A program made the position numbers and the translations under genes. Below the pieces are notes generated by a model. The model saw only the letters and a list, made by a program, of their open reading frames with translations. It was not told the DNA's origin and made no database searches. 64,000 bases of DNA from contig NZ_JBFRGP010000003.1 in the NCBI RefSeq assembly GCF_052115385.1, positions 124,001 through 188,000 of the forward strand, in the 5' to 3' direction. Shown here one piece after another: positions 42,652-49,941 of this stretch. Source of the stretch: Dyella_D sp052115385. GTDB taxonomy: Bacteria; Pseudomonadota; Gammaproteobacteria; Xanthomonadales; Rhodanobacteraceae. Position 1 is the stretch's first letter, and every line of letters starts with the position of its first letter.

Positions 42652-42685
42652 TCAACCGGCCGATCAACCGGCCGATCAACCGGCG
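42650..42685. repeat. Tandem 12-bp repeat (three units) at convergent gene ends
   Basis: GATCAACCGGCC is repeated three times in direct tandem, the last unit ending in G. The first unit overlaps the TGA of the glycosidase gene (42649-42651); the third supplies the TGA of the minus-strand gene at 42676-42678. Unit number therefore sets the distance between two convergent stops. Confidence 0.85.
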
Positions 42686-43083
42686 AGGCTGGTGACTGCG
42701 CCGAACGCCACCAGCATGATCACTGCCACCGCGAGGCAGGCGCTGGTCGGCTTGATGCGCCGCGCGTCGATGCGCGGCACCAGCCGCCACAGCAGGGCGG
42801 CGCCGACCAGCATGTTCAGCACGATGGCGGCGCGCCAGCCGGCGGTGTGCAGCAGCGGGAGCGGATCGACCTTCGCGCCGTGCTTCATCAGCACCGTGCC
42901 GACCACGATCACGTCCAGCAGCATCCACAGCAGGCAGGCCAGGTAGGTGCGGTTGAACACCACCGGGCTGCGCTCGATCCAGCGCAGCACCGCCCACGCG
43001 ATGATCGCCACGAACAGGCCGCCGATGCTGCTGTAGAGCACCCACCACAGCAGGCTGCTGAGCAGGATCAGGAAGGTGTTCAT
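42676..43083 (-). CDS. Small four-TM membrane protein of unknown function
   Basis: A 135-residue protein with four hydrophobic stretches (about 4-30, 45-62, 72-90 and 108-130) and a short charged loop (RWIERSPVVFNRTY). No catalytic motif. Its ATG overlaps the stop of the upstream Mpo1-like gene (ATGA), so the two are translationally coupled. A role connected with that membrane enzyme is possible. The longer reading frame up to 43476 is an out-of-frame shadow of the Mpo1-like gene. Confidence 0.75.
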   Translation of the reverse strand: MNTFLILLSSLLWWVLYSSIGGLFVAIIAWAVLRWIERSPVVFNRTYLACLLWMLLDVIVVGTVLMKHGAKVDPLPLLHTAGWRAAIVLNMLVGAALLWRLVPRIDARRIKPTSACLAVAVIMLVAFGAVTSLAG

Positions 43084-43571
43084 GCCTGCTCTGCTCCCAG
43101 TCCCAGGCGGCGCAGCAGCTTGTCCATCAGCCAGGCGGGGCCGACCAGCAGATACGACAGGTCGGTAAGAAAGCTGGGGCGGCGGCCTTCGATCGCATGC
43201 CCGACGAACTGGCCGACCCAGGCGATGGCGAACACCGCCACGGCGCTCCAGCGCAAAGTGCTCGGGCCGTATTGCGCGTACAGCCACGCGGTGGGCAGGT
43301 CCAGCAGCACGAAGGCCACCAACATCGCGCCGCCCATGCGCCGCGAATGCTTCCAGTACCAGGCGAAGGCCAGCACCTGCGCCGCCACCGACCAGAAGCC
43401 CGGGCGACCGAGCAGGCCCGGCACCGGGATCGTCCACAGCAGGGCGATCGCACTCCACAGGATCAGCGGCACGCACACTTCGTGCAGCCGCTGGTTGACG
43501 GGGTGGCGATGGTCGGCGGCGTAGCTGTCCAGCCAGGCGCCCATGCCGGTGCGCGGTTCCGCGGTATGCAT
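43080..43571 (-). CDS. Mpo1-like (DUF962) membrane protein
   Basis: A 163-residue membrane protein of the DUF962/Mpo1 family. In yeast, Mpo1 is an iron-dependent dioxygenase of fatty-acid alpha-oxidation. The family motifs are WLDSYAADHRHPVNQRLHEV (about 13-32, with conserved histidines in DHxHPxN and RxHE), a middle HSRRMGG, and GHAIEGRRPSF (about 123-133). Together these are the four His clusters expected for iron binding. Four TM segments are likely. It is coupled to the downstream membrane protein and lies 8 nt after purC on the same strand. Confidence 0.88.
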   Translation of the reverse strand: MHTAEPRTGMGAWLDSYAADHRHPVNQRLHEVCVPLILWSAIALLWTIPVPGLLGRPGFWSVAAQVLAFAWYWKHSRRMGGAMLVAFVLLDLPTAWLYAQYGPSTLRWSAVAVFAIAWVGQFVGHAIEGRRPSFLTDLSYLLVGPAWLMDKLLRRLGLGAEQA

Positions 43572-43579
43572 GGCGCGGC

Positions 43580-44476
43580 TCAGCCCAGCTCGATGCCGGC
43601 GAGGCGGCGCAGCGCCTCGGCGTACTTGGCGGCGGTGCGGTCGATCACCTCAGCCGGCACGCTCGGGCCCGGCGCCTGCTTGTTCCAGTCCAGCGTTTCC
43701 AGGTAGTCGCGCACGAACTGCTTGTCGTAGCTGGGCGGGCTGATGCCGACCTGGTATTCGTCGGCCGGCCAGTAGCGCGAGGAGTCGGGCGTGAGCATCT
43801 CGTCCATCACGTAGAGCTTGCCGTGCTCGTCGGTGCCGAATTCCAGCTTGGTGTCGGCCAGGATGATGCCGCGCTCGGCGGCATAGGCGGCGGCCCACTG
43901 GTAGAGGGTGAGCGTGGCTGCGCGGACCTGCTCGGCCAGCTCCGCGCCGACCGCGGCGACCACCGCGTCGAAACTGACGTTCTCGTCGTGGTCGCCCACC
44001 GCGGCCTTGGTCGACGGGGTGAAGATCGGTGCCGGCAACTGCTGCGCCTGCTGCAGGCCGCCCGGCAGCTGGATGCCGCAGACCGCGCCGGTGGCGCGGT
44101 AGTCCTTCCAGCCCGAACCGATCAGATAGCCGCGCGCGATCGCCTCCACCGGCACCGGCTTCAGCCGGCGCGCGACCACGGCGCGCTGTTCGTACAGCGC
44201 CGGATCGATGCCGGCGGGCAGCACCTCGGCCAGCGGCGTGTGCAGCAGGTGGTTCGGCACCAGGTGGGCGGTCTTGGCAAACCAGAAGTTGGAGATCTGG
44301 GTGAGCATTTCGCCCTTGCCGGGGATCGGGTCGGGCAGCACCACGTCGAAGGCGGACAAGCGATCCGTGGCGACGATCAGCAGGCGGTTGCCCGGCAGCG
44401 CGTAGACGTCGCGCACCTTGCCGCGGTGGAGCAGTTCCAGGCCAGGGAGATCGGATTGCAGCAGGGTGGTGGGCAC
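43580..44476 (-). CDS. purC: Phosphoribosylaminoimidazole-succinocarboxamide synthase
   Basis: SAICAR synthetase, step eight of purine biosynthesis, joining CAIR and aspartate with ATP. The 298 residues match the longer (yeast Ade1-like) form. Visible motifs are HRGKVRDVYALPGNRLLIVATDRLSAFD (N-terminal ATP-binding lobe, about 17-44), VVARRLKPVPVEAIARGYL (about 99-117), and ILADTKLEFGTDEHGKLYVMDE with the metal/ATP-binding acidic residues (about 204-225), followed by DSSRYWP. The start is GTG at 44476; no earlier start is plausible. It probably leads an operon with the Mpo1-like gene (8-nt spacing). Confidence 0.96.
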   Translation of the reverse strand: MPTTLLQSDLPGLELLHRGKVRDVYALPGNRLLIVATDRLSAFDVVLPDPIPGKGEMLTQISNFWFAKTAHLVPNHLLHTPLAEVLPAGIDPALYEQRAVVARRLKPVPVEAIARGYLIGSGWKDYRATGAVCGIQLPGGLQQAQQLPAPIFTPSTKAAVGDHDENVSFDAVVAAVGAELAEQVRAATLTLYQWAAAYAAERGIILADTKLEFGTDEHGKLYVMDEMLTPDSSRYWPADEYQVGISPPSYDKQFVRDYLETLDWNKQAPGPSVPAEVIDRTAAKYAEALRRLAGIELG

Positions 44477-44610
44477 GGCGGGCTCCTGGGTTGATCTGGC
44501 GTGGGACGAGGCGGGCGGGGCAAGCCGCCTATTGTAGCGGCGGGCGGGCCGCGGATCGTCCTGGCGGGGCTGCTAGTATGGGAGTCTTTAGCCCCTCTCC
44601 TGTGTCGCCG

Positions 44611-44922
44611 ATGCGCCTCGCCCCGACCGCGGTACTCGTCCTCGCCGCCAGCCTTCCCGCTCATGCCGTAGCGCCGCCCAAGCCCGCGCGGGTAGGCCTG
44701 TGCGCGGCCTGCCACGGCGAAACCGGCATCGCGCAGATTCCCGGCGCGCCGCACCTGGCGGGGCAGAAGGCCGACTACCTGCGCGAGGCCCTGCGCCAGT
44801 ACCGCGACGGCCGCCGCAAGGCGCCGATCATGCAGGCGGCGATCGGCCCGGTCAGCGAGGCGGACCTGGACGAACTGGCCCGCTGGTACAGCCAGCAGGC
44901 GCCGCTGAAGGCGCAGCCATGA
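44611..44922 (+). CDS. Exported single-heme c-type cytochrome
   Basis: A 103-residue class I cytochrome c. The signal peptide ends around AHA|VAPP; the heme-attachment motif is CAACH (about 31-35) in GLCAACHGETGIAQIPGAPHL, and the distal methionine is probably in APIMQAAIGPVS. It resembles the small cytochrome c4/c5-like electron carriers of the periplasm. The start used is the ATG at 44611 preceding RLAPTAVLVL. The 24 nt just upstream (TTTAGCCCCTCTCCTGT) resemble the left end of the family-B repeat. The stop overlaps the ATG of the next gene (ATGA). Confidence 0.88.
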   Translation: MRLAPTAVLVLAASLPAHAVAPPKPARVGLCAACHGETGIAQIPGAPHLAGQKADYLREALRQYRDGRRKAPIMQAAIGPVSEADLDELARWYSQQAPLKAQP

Positions 44923-45725
44923 ATATTTCCTGGACCCTGGTGCTGGCCTTCCTGGGCCTGGTGTTCGGCCACAGCCTGTCGACCATGATCGCCGGCGGTG
45001 TGGTCGGCTTCGTCATCGACAGCATGCGCCAGAGCACCCAGCGCCGCCGTGCACCGGCGGCGGGCGGCTATATCGGGCCGCTGTACGCCCTGCTGGGTGC
45101 GGTGGCGAAGTCGGACGGGCGCGTGTCCGAGGCGGAGATCGCCGTGGCCGAGCGCCTGATGTCGCGCATGGGCCTGCCCGCCGAGCAGCGCCAGCAGGCG
45201 GTCGCCGCGTTCAATGCCGGCAAGCAGCCGGAATTCGACGTGACGCCGGCCATCGAAGAGCTGCGCCAATGGGTCGGCGTGCGCCGCGACCATGCCTTCC
45301 CGGTGCTGGACGTGGTGATCGACACCGTGCTGGCCGAGGGCAACCCGCCACCGGAAAAGATGGCGATCCTGCGCCAGCTCGCGTTCGCCCTGCGCGTCAG
45401 CGACATGGAGCTGATGGCGCTGATGGCGATGAAGGGCTACGCCTGGAACGCCGGCGCCAACTACCGCGGCCCGGGCTATGGCCAGGGCAACGGCTATGCG
45501 CCGCCGCAGCGCAATACCAACGGCCCCGATCCGTACACCGTGCTGGGCATCGGCCGCGAGGTCGACGACCGTGCGGTGAAGCGCGCCTACCGCAAGCTGA
45601 TTTCCGAGCACCATCCCGACCGCCTGGGCGACCTGCCGGAGGACATGCGCAAGCGGGCCGAAGCGCGCGCCAGCGAGATCAACGCGGCGTACGAGCGGAT
45701 CAAGGCCGAGCGCGGCTTCAAGTAA
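44919..45725 (+). CDS. djlA: DjlA-like membrane-anchored J-domain co-chaperone
   Basis: A 268-residue protein with the DjlA architecture: one N-terminal TM segment (LVLAFLGLVFGHSLSTMIAG, about 7-26), a central TerB-like helical domain (about 50-165, ALLGAVAKSDGRVSEAEIAVAE), a Gly/Asn/Tyr-rich linker, and a C-terminal J domain with the HPD motif in SEHHPDRLG (about 228-236). It stimulates DnaK at the inner membrane, in E. coli linked to envelope stress signalling. Translationally coupled to the cytochrome c gene. Confidence 0.92.
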   Translation: MNISWTLVLAFLGLVFGHSLSTMIAGGVVGFVIDSMRQSTQRRRAPAAGGYIGPLYALLGAVAKSDGRVSEAEIAVAERLMSRMGLPAEQRQQAVAAFNAGKQPEFDVTPAIEELRQWVGVRRDHAFPVLDVVIDTVLAEGNPPPEKMAILRQLAFALRVSDMELMALMAMKGYAWNAGANYRGPGYGQGNGYAPPQRNTNGPDPYTVLGIGREVDDRAVKRAYRKLISEHHPDRLGDLPEDMRKRAEARASEINAAYERIKAERGFK

Positions 45726-45787
45726 GCCCGGCCGCCGTTATCGGCGGTGCTAGGCTCCCCCTGTTTTCCCCTTGCATGCGCCAGCCC

Positions 45788-46456
45788 ATGAAACAGCCCA
45801 ACGTCATCGCCCCCTCGATCCTCTCCGCCGACTTCGCCCGCCTGGGCGAGGACACCGCCAAGGCCCTGGCCGCCGGCGCGGACTGGGTGCATTTCGACGT
45901 GATGGACAACCATTACGTGCCCAACCTGACGATCGGCCCGATGGTGCTCAAGGCGCTGCGCGGCTACGGCGTCACCGCGCCGATCGACGTGCACCTGATG
46001 GTCAAGCCGGTGGACCGCATCGTGCCGGACTTCGCCAAGGCGGGCGCGAGCCTGATCAGCTTCCATCCGGAAGCCAGCGAGCACGTGGACCGCACCATTG
46101 GCCTGATCAAGGATTCCGGCTGCCAGGCCGGCCTGGTGTTCAACCCGGCCACGCCGCTGAACTGGCTGGACCACGTGCTGGACAAGCTCGACCTGGTGCT
46201 GATCATGTCGGTCAACCCGGGTTTCGGCGGGCAGAAGTTCATCCCGCACGCGCTGGACAAGCTGCGCGAGGTGCGCCGCCGCATCGACGAGAGCGGCCGC
46301 GCGATCCGGCTGGAAGTGGATGGCGGCGTCACCGCGGACAATATCGGCGCGATCGGCGCCGCCGGCGCGGATACCTTCGTGGCGGGCTCGGCCATCTTCA
46401 ATGCGCCGGACTACCGGGCGGTGATCCAGGCCATGCACGCCCAGCTGGGCGCTTGA
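45788..46456 (+). CDS. rpe: Ribulose-phosphate 3-epimerase
   Basis: Interconverts ribulose-5-phosphate and xylulose-5-phosphate in the pentose phosphate pathway. The 222-residue TIM barrel has APSILSADFARLGED (about 8-22), DWVHFDVMDNHYVPN with the metal-binding His/Asp (about 33-47), HLMVKP (about 69-74), IMSVNPGFGGQKFIP (about 139-153) and the phosphate-binding DGGVTADNI (about 178-186). The start is the ATG at 45788; an in-frame ATG four codons earlier is possible, neither with a strong Shine-Dalgarno sequence. It lies 62 nt after djlA. Confidence 0.96.
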   Translation: MKQPNVIAPSILSADFARLGEDTAKALAAGADWVHFDVMDNHYVPNLTIGPMVLKALRGYGVTAPIDVHLMVKPVDRIVPDFAKAGASLISFHPEASEHVDRTIGLIKDSGCQAGLVFNPATPLNWLDHVLDKLDLVLIMSVNPGFGGQKFIPHALDKLREVRRRIDESGRAIRLEVDGGVTADNIGAIGAAGADTFVAGSAIFNAPDYRAVIQAMHAQLGA

Positions 46457-46466
46457 GCTTCGGGCA

Positions 46467-46497
46467 ATAAAAATCCCGGCGCGGGGAAGCGCCGGGA
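46467..46497 (-). terminator. Minus-strand Rho-independent terminator
   Basis: On the minus strand, TCCCGGCGC and GCGCCGGGA arms around TTCCCC are followed by TTTTTATT. On the plus strand the stem is followed by ATAAG, so it is a poor terminator for rpe. It ends a minus-strand transcript coming from the right, where no long gene exists. Confidence 0.75.
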
Positions 46498-46645
46498 TAA
46501 GACGTCGGAACGACGTCAGAGGAGACCACGCTGGCTGCGCCCTACGCTCCTGCGTGTTCCACGGCAATGGATTCGGGCGCCACCGCAAGGTCTGACCGGG
46601 CATTCCCCGGTTGGTTCCTTGCGAGACGAAAATATTTCCGCCGCA
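46467..46645 (-). ncRNA. Candidate structured non-coding RNA
   Basis: Between two tandem minus-strand terminators (46467-46497 and 46646-46671) lie about 150 nt without an ORF but with further stem-loops. GACGTC/GACGTC pair around a 5-nt loop (46501-46517), and CGCAAGG (46584-46590) pairs with CCTTGCG (46617-46623), enclosing ACCGGG/CCCGGT (46595-46611) with symmetric internal loops. A transcript starting after the first terminator and ending at the second would be about 150-175 nt. I found no match to a known RNA class by eye; existence and strand are inferred. Confidence 0.4.
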
Positions 46646-46671
46646 TAAAAAAACCCCGCGAGGGAGCGGGG
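46646..46671 (-). terminator. Minus-strand Rho-independent terminator
   Basis: On the minus strand, CCCCGC and GCGGGG arms around TCCCTC lead into seven T. It is the expected terminator for the 37-codon ORF at 46816-46929. Confidence 0.8.
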
Positions 46672-46815
46672 CGGAACTCACCGTCCGGAGGAGGACGGGA
46701 AGGGGGCACTCGGTCAGCGCTGCTTGCCGTGCGGCGGGCTGCTTGCCCCGGCGGTCCGGCACGCTTCCCTGCGCACCGGCCGCCCATGCCTTCCACGGCA
46801 GTTCGCTGCAGATGG

Positions 46816-46929
46816 TCAGTGGATGCTCATCACCAGGCCCAGCAGCAGGGCGCCGAGGGCCAGCACCACGCGCAGGGGTTCGAAGCTGCGCAGTTCGGCG
46901 TTGGGATCGGTCGGTTCGGGCTTGCTCAT
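46816..46929 (-). CDS. Possible 37-residue membrane peptide
   Basis: MSKPEPTDPNAELRSFEPLR leads into a single hydrophobic helix (VVLALGALLLGLVM) and ends SIH. The polar N terminus plus one TM helix is a typical small membrane protein layout. A minus-strand terminator lies 145 nt downstream and a divergent promoter region upstream (response regulator at 47113). The ribosome-binding site is weak, so the call is tentative; function unknown. Confidence 0.45.
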   Translation of the reverse strand: MSKPEPTDPNAELRSFEPLRVVLALGALLLGLVMSIH

Positions 46930-47112
46930 GGCGGCATCCGGGGTGTTGGCGGGTGCTGCACATGAGGCGCCCGCGGCGGGCGCGCGGCCCGGCAGGGTGC
47001 GGGCGAAGGCCCGACGGCGTCTGGCAAAACGCGGGCAGCGACGGCCCCCGCCTTGCGCCGGGCGAGCCCGCATAGCACCCTGCGCGCCATCCGCACCGAG
47101 AGGGACTGCTCC

Positions 47113-47802
47113 ATGGGCCGCAGCATTGCCATTGTCGAAGACGAACCGTTGATCCGCGCCAACTATGTCGAGGCGCTCAACCGCTTCGGCTACGACACGC
47201 GCGGCTACGGCTCGCGCCGGGAGGCTTCGACCGCCTTCGCCATGCGCCTGCCGGAGCTGGTGATCATCGACATCGGCCTGGGCGACGAACCGGAAGGCGG
47301 CTTCGACCTGTGCCGCGAACTGCGCGCCAAGTCGCCCACGCTGCCGATCATCTTCCTCACCGCGCGCGATTCGGATTTCGACGTGATCTCCGGCCTGCGC
47401 CTGGGCGCCGACGATTACCTGAGCAAGGACACCAGCCTGCACCAGCTGGCCGCGCGCATCGCCGCGCTGTTCCGCCGCATCGAGTCGATGAAGGCGCCGG
47501 CGTCCAGCGAGACGGTGATCGAGCACGGTCCGCTCAAGCTCGAATCCGAGCGCATGCGCATCACCTGGAAGAACGAAGAGATTCCGCTCACCGTCACCGA
47601 GTTCTGGATGGTGCACACCCTGGTGCGCTTCCCCGGCCACGTGAAGAACCGCGACCAGCTGATGCGCGAAGCCGAGCTGGTGGTGGACGACGCCACCATC
47701 ACCTCGCACATCAAGCGCATCCGCAAGAAGTTCATCGCGGTGGCACCGGAGTTCGATGCGATCGAGACGGTGCACGGCGTGGGCTATCGCTGGCGCCCTT
47801 GA
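47113..47802 (+). CDS. Response regulator, OmpR/PdsR-like
   Basis: A 229-residue two-domain regulator. The receiver domain (about 1-120) has the acidic pocket in IAIVEDEPLIR, the phosphoacceptor Asp in LVIIDIGLGDEPEGGFD (about 52-55) and the conserved Lys in YLSKDTSLHQL. The winged-helix DNA-binding domain (about 135-229) ends in IETVHGVGYRWRP. The extended acidic loop after the phosphoacceptor and the overall sequence resemble the regulators annotated as 'proteobacterial dedicated sortase system' (PdsR), although no sortase is in this window. It is followed 16 nt later by its histidine kinase. Confidence 0.9.
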   Translation: MGRSIAIVEDEPLIRANYVEALNRFGYDTRGYGSRREASTAFAMRLPELVIIDIGLGDEPEGGFDLCRELRAKSPTLPIIFLTARDSDFDVISGLRLGADDYLSKDTSLHQLAARIAALFRRIESMKAPASSETVIEHGPLKLESERMRITWKNEEIPLTVTEFWMVHTLVRFPGHVKNRDQLMREAELVVDDATITSHIKRIRKKFIAVAPEFDAIETVHGVGYRWRP

Positions 47803-47818
47803 GCGGCCCGGCCAGTCG

Positions 47819-49846
47819 ATGACTCTGCGCCGCAAGCTGCTGCTCGTCGCCCTGTGCACCCTGGCCCTGCCCGTGGCGGGCTGGCTGTACGTGCGCCAGA
47901 TGGAAACCCTGCTGCGCGAAGGACAGGCGCAGGCGCTGGTAGCGTCGGCGCGCGCCGTGGCGCGCAGCCTGGTGGTGACGCATGCGCCGCTGCCGTCGAA
48001 TGAGATCGGCTGGTATGTGCAGCAGGCGGTCAATCCGATCACGGTCGACGGTTACGGCGACGACTGGGCCCCGCTGACGCCGTGGAGCCAGGCCCTGGGC
48101 AAGCGCGGCAAGCTGCTGCTGGCCGAGGACCGCGACTGGCTCTATCTCTACGTCGACGTGCGCAGCACGCATCGCACCCGGGCCGACGCGGCCGACGCCA
48201 ATGCGCTGGCGGCGGATCACCTGATCCTGGGCCTGCGCAAGGGCGGCCAGCTGCGCCGCTACCTGATCGCCAGTGCCGCGCCGGGGCCGGCCACGGCGCG
48301 GCCGCTGGATCCGGCGGTGGAGCGTTTTCCGGAATGGATCGCCACGCAGTGGCAGGAAGACGGCAGCGGTTATCGCGTCGAACTGCGCCTGCCGCGCTCG
48401 CTCGGCCTGGACGGCCTGGGCGTCGGCATCTACGACGCCGCGGCGCCGGACGGCGATCCGCAGGCGGCCGACGTGCGCCCGCTGCTGGGCTATTCCACCG
48501 AGCTTTCCCACGAACTGGCCCAGCTCGCGCCCGAGAACGTGCGCGCCCGCGTGCTGGCGCCGCAGGGCTGGCTGCTGGCGCGCAGCGGCCGCCTGGGCAA
48601 CACGGCCGTGCCGGCCAGCGAGCAGCCGGGCTGGTTCGCCTCGCTGGTCTACCGCTCGCTGCTGGCGAACCAGCTGGAGGAGGCCGAGCCCTGGACCGAC
48701 GACGCGCCGCGTCTGGACGTGCATGAGGTGAACAGCGCCGCTGCCGGCACGCCGTCCACGCTGTGGCGGCAGGGCGAGGCGCGCGGCAGCGTGGTGCTGG
48801 CTGCGGCGGTGCCGCTGGAGCGGGGCGGCAAGGTGCAGGGCGTGCTGTTGCTGGAGCAGTCCAGCCGCGCCGTGCCGCTGCTGGCCAACCGCGCCCTGCT
48901 GGGCCTGCTGGCGACCAGCTTCGGCGTGCTGCTGGTGGCCGGCGGCATCCTGCTGGCCTTCGCCACGCGGCTGAGCTTGCGCCTGGCGCGCCTGCGCGAC
49001 GCCGCCGAGCGCGCGCAGGCCAACGATGGACGTCTGGACGGCCAGATGCTGGCGCGCTTCCCGATGACCGACGCGCAGGACGAGATCGGCGATCTGGCGC
49101 GCAGCTTCGAGCGCCTGTTCGAAGTGGTCGGTGGTTATACCGACTACCTGCGTACGCTCGCTTCCAAGCTGTCGCATGAACTCAATACACCGCTGGCGAT
49201 CGTGAAGTCCTCGCTGGACAACCTCGAACACGCCCTGGCCGACCGCGACGCCCTGCCGCCGGAAGCGGCGCCGTACCTGGCCCGCGCCCGCGACGGCGTG
49301 GCGCGCCTGGGCACCCTGGTGCGCGCGATGAGCGAAGCCAGCCGGATGGAGCGCGCCATCGCCGCTGCCGAACCCGAGGACGTGGACCTGGCCGAAGTGG
49401 TGCGCGGCTGCGCCGAAGCCTACCGGCCGCTGGCTGGCACGCGGCGCATGGAATGCCTGTTGCCGGATGGCCCGCTGCGCCTGCACTGCGCGCCGGAGTT
49501 GATTGCGCAGGCGCTGGACAAGCTGTTCGACAACGCGCTGTCGTTCACCCCGGAAGGCGGCTGGATGCGGCTGAGCCTGCGCGCGGCGGGCGATGGCGCC
49601 GAGATCGAACTGGCCAACCAGGGCGAGCCATTGCCGGCGGCGATGCAGGGGCGCTTGTTCGATTCGCTGGTGAGCCTGCGCGAGAAAGCCACGCCGGGCG
49701 ACGTGCCGCATCTGGGCCTGGGTCTGTACGTGGTGCGGCTGGTGGCCGAGCGGCACCATGGGGTGGCGTCGGCGCGGAATCTGGAAGACGGCAGCGGCGT
49801 GGCGTTCACGCTGAGCCTGCACGGCATGCCGCGGCAGCGCCTGTAA
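47819..49846 (+). CDS. Sensor histidine kinase with large extracytoplasmic domain
   Basis: A 675-residue kinase partnered with the preceding regulator. One TM helix near the N terminus (about 5-22), then a periplasmic domain of about 320 residues with a carbohydrate-binding-module-like stretch (NPITVDGYGDDWAPLTPW, WLYLYVDVRSTHRTR). A second TM helix follows (about 362-385), HAMP, and a HisKA domain with phosphoacceptor His in LSHELNTPLAIVKSSLDN (about residue 453). The HATPase has N box FDNALSFTPEGG and G box LGLGLYVVRLVAERHHG. The size and N-terminal domain match the 'dedicated sortase system' kinase type. The ligand is probably extracytoplasmic and possibly a glycan (inference). Repeat A4 follows 2 nt after the stop. 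Confidence 0.9.
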   Translation: MTLRRKLLLVALCTLALPVAGWLYVRQMETLLREGQAQALVASARAVARSLVVTHAPLPSNEIGWYVQQAVNPITVDGYGDDWAPLTPWSQALGKRGKLLLAEDRDWLYLYVDVRSTHRTRADAADANALAADHLILGLRKGGQLRRYLIASAAPGPATARPLDPAVERFPEWIATQWQEDGSGYRVELRLPRSLGLDGLGVGIYDAAAPDGDPQAADVRPLLGYSTELSHELAQLAPENVRARVLAPQGWLLARSGRLGNTAVPASEQPGWFASLVYRSLLANQLEEAEPWTDDAPRLDVHEVNSAAAGTPSTLWRQGEARGSVVLAAAVPLERGGKVQGVLLLEQSSRAVPLLANRALLGLLATSFGVLLVAGGILLAFATRLSLRLARLRDAAERAQANDGRLDGQMLARFPMTDAQDEIGDLARSFERLFEVVGGYTDYLRTLASKLSHELNTPLAIVKSSLDNLEHALADRDALPPEAAPYLARARDGVARLGTLVRAMSEASRMERAIAAAEPEDVDLAEVVRGCAEAYRPLAGTRRMECLLPDGPLRLHCAPELIAQALDKLFDNALSFTPEGGWMRLSLRAAGDGAEIELANQGEPLPAAMQGRLFDSLVSLREKATPGDVPHLGLGLYVVRLVAERHHGVASARNLEDGSGVAFTLSLHGMPRQRL

Positions 49847-49848
49847 CC

Positions 49849-49941
49849 CGTAGGTTGGGGTGAGCCATAGGCGAACCCCGACCGCACGATGCGTTCGAGG
49901 TCGCCGCGTTGGGGTTCGCCTTCGGCTCACCCCAAGCTACG
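49849..49941. repeat. Family-A inverted repeat, copy A4
   Basis: A 93-bp copy, the most diverged of the six (GAACCCCGACC inside the left arm, CCCAAGCTACG at the right end). It fills the gap between the convergent kinase gene and the GYF-like membrane protein gene, touching both ends. Confidence 0.85.

Noticed and set aside
44587..44610. Left-end fragment of a family-B repeat before the cytochrome c gene
   Set aside because: About 16 bases resemble the left end of B3 (TTTAGCCCCTCTCC), but nothing of the rest of the element follows, so chance cannot be excluded.
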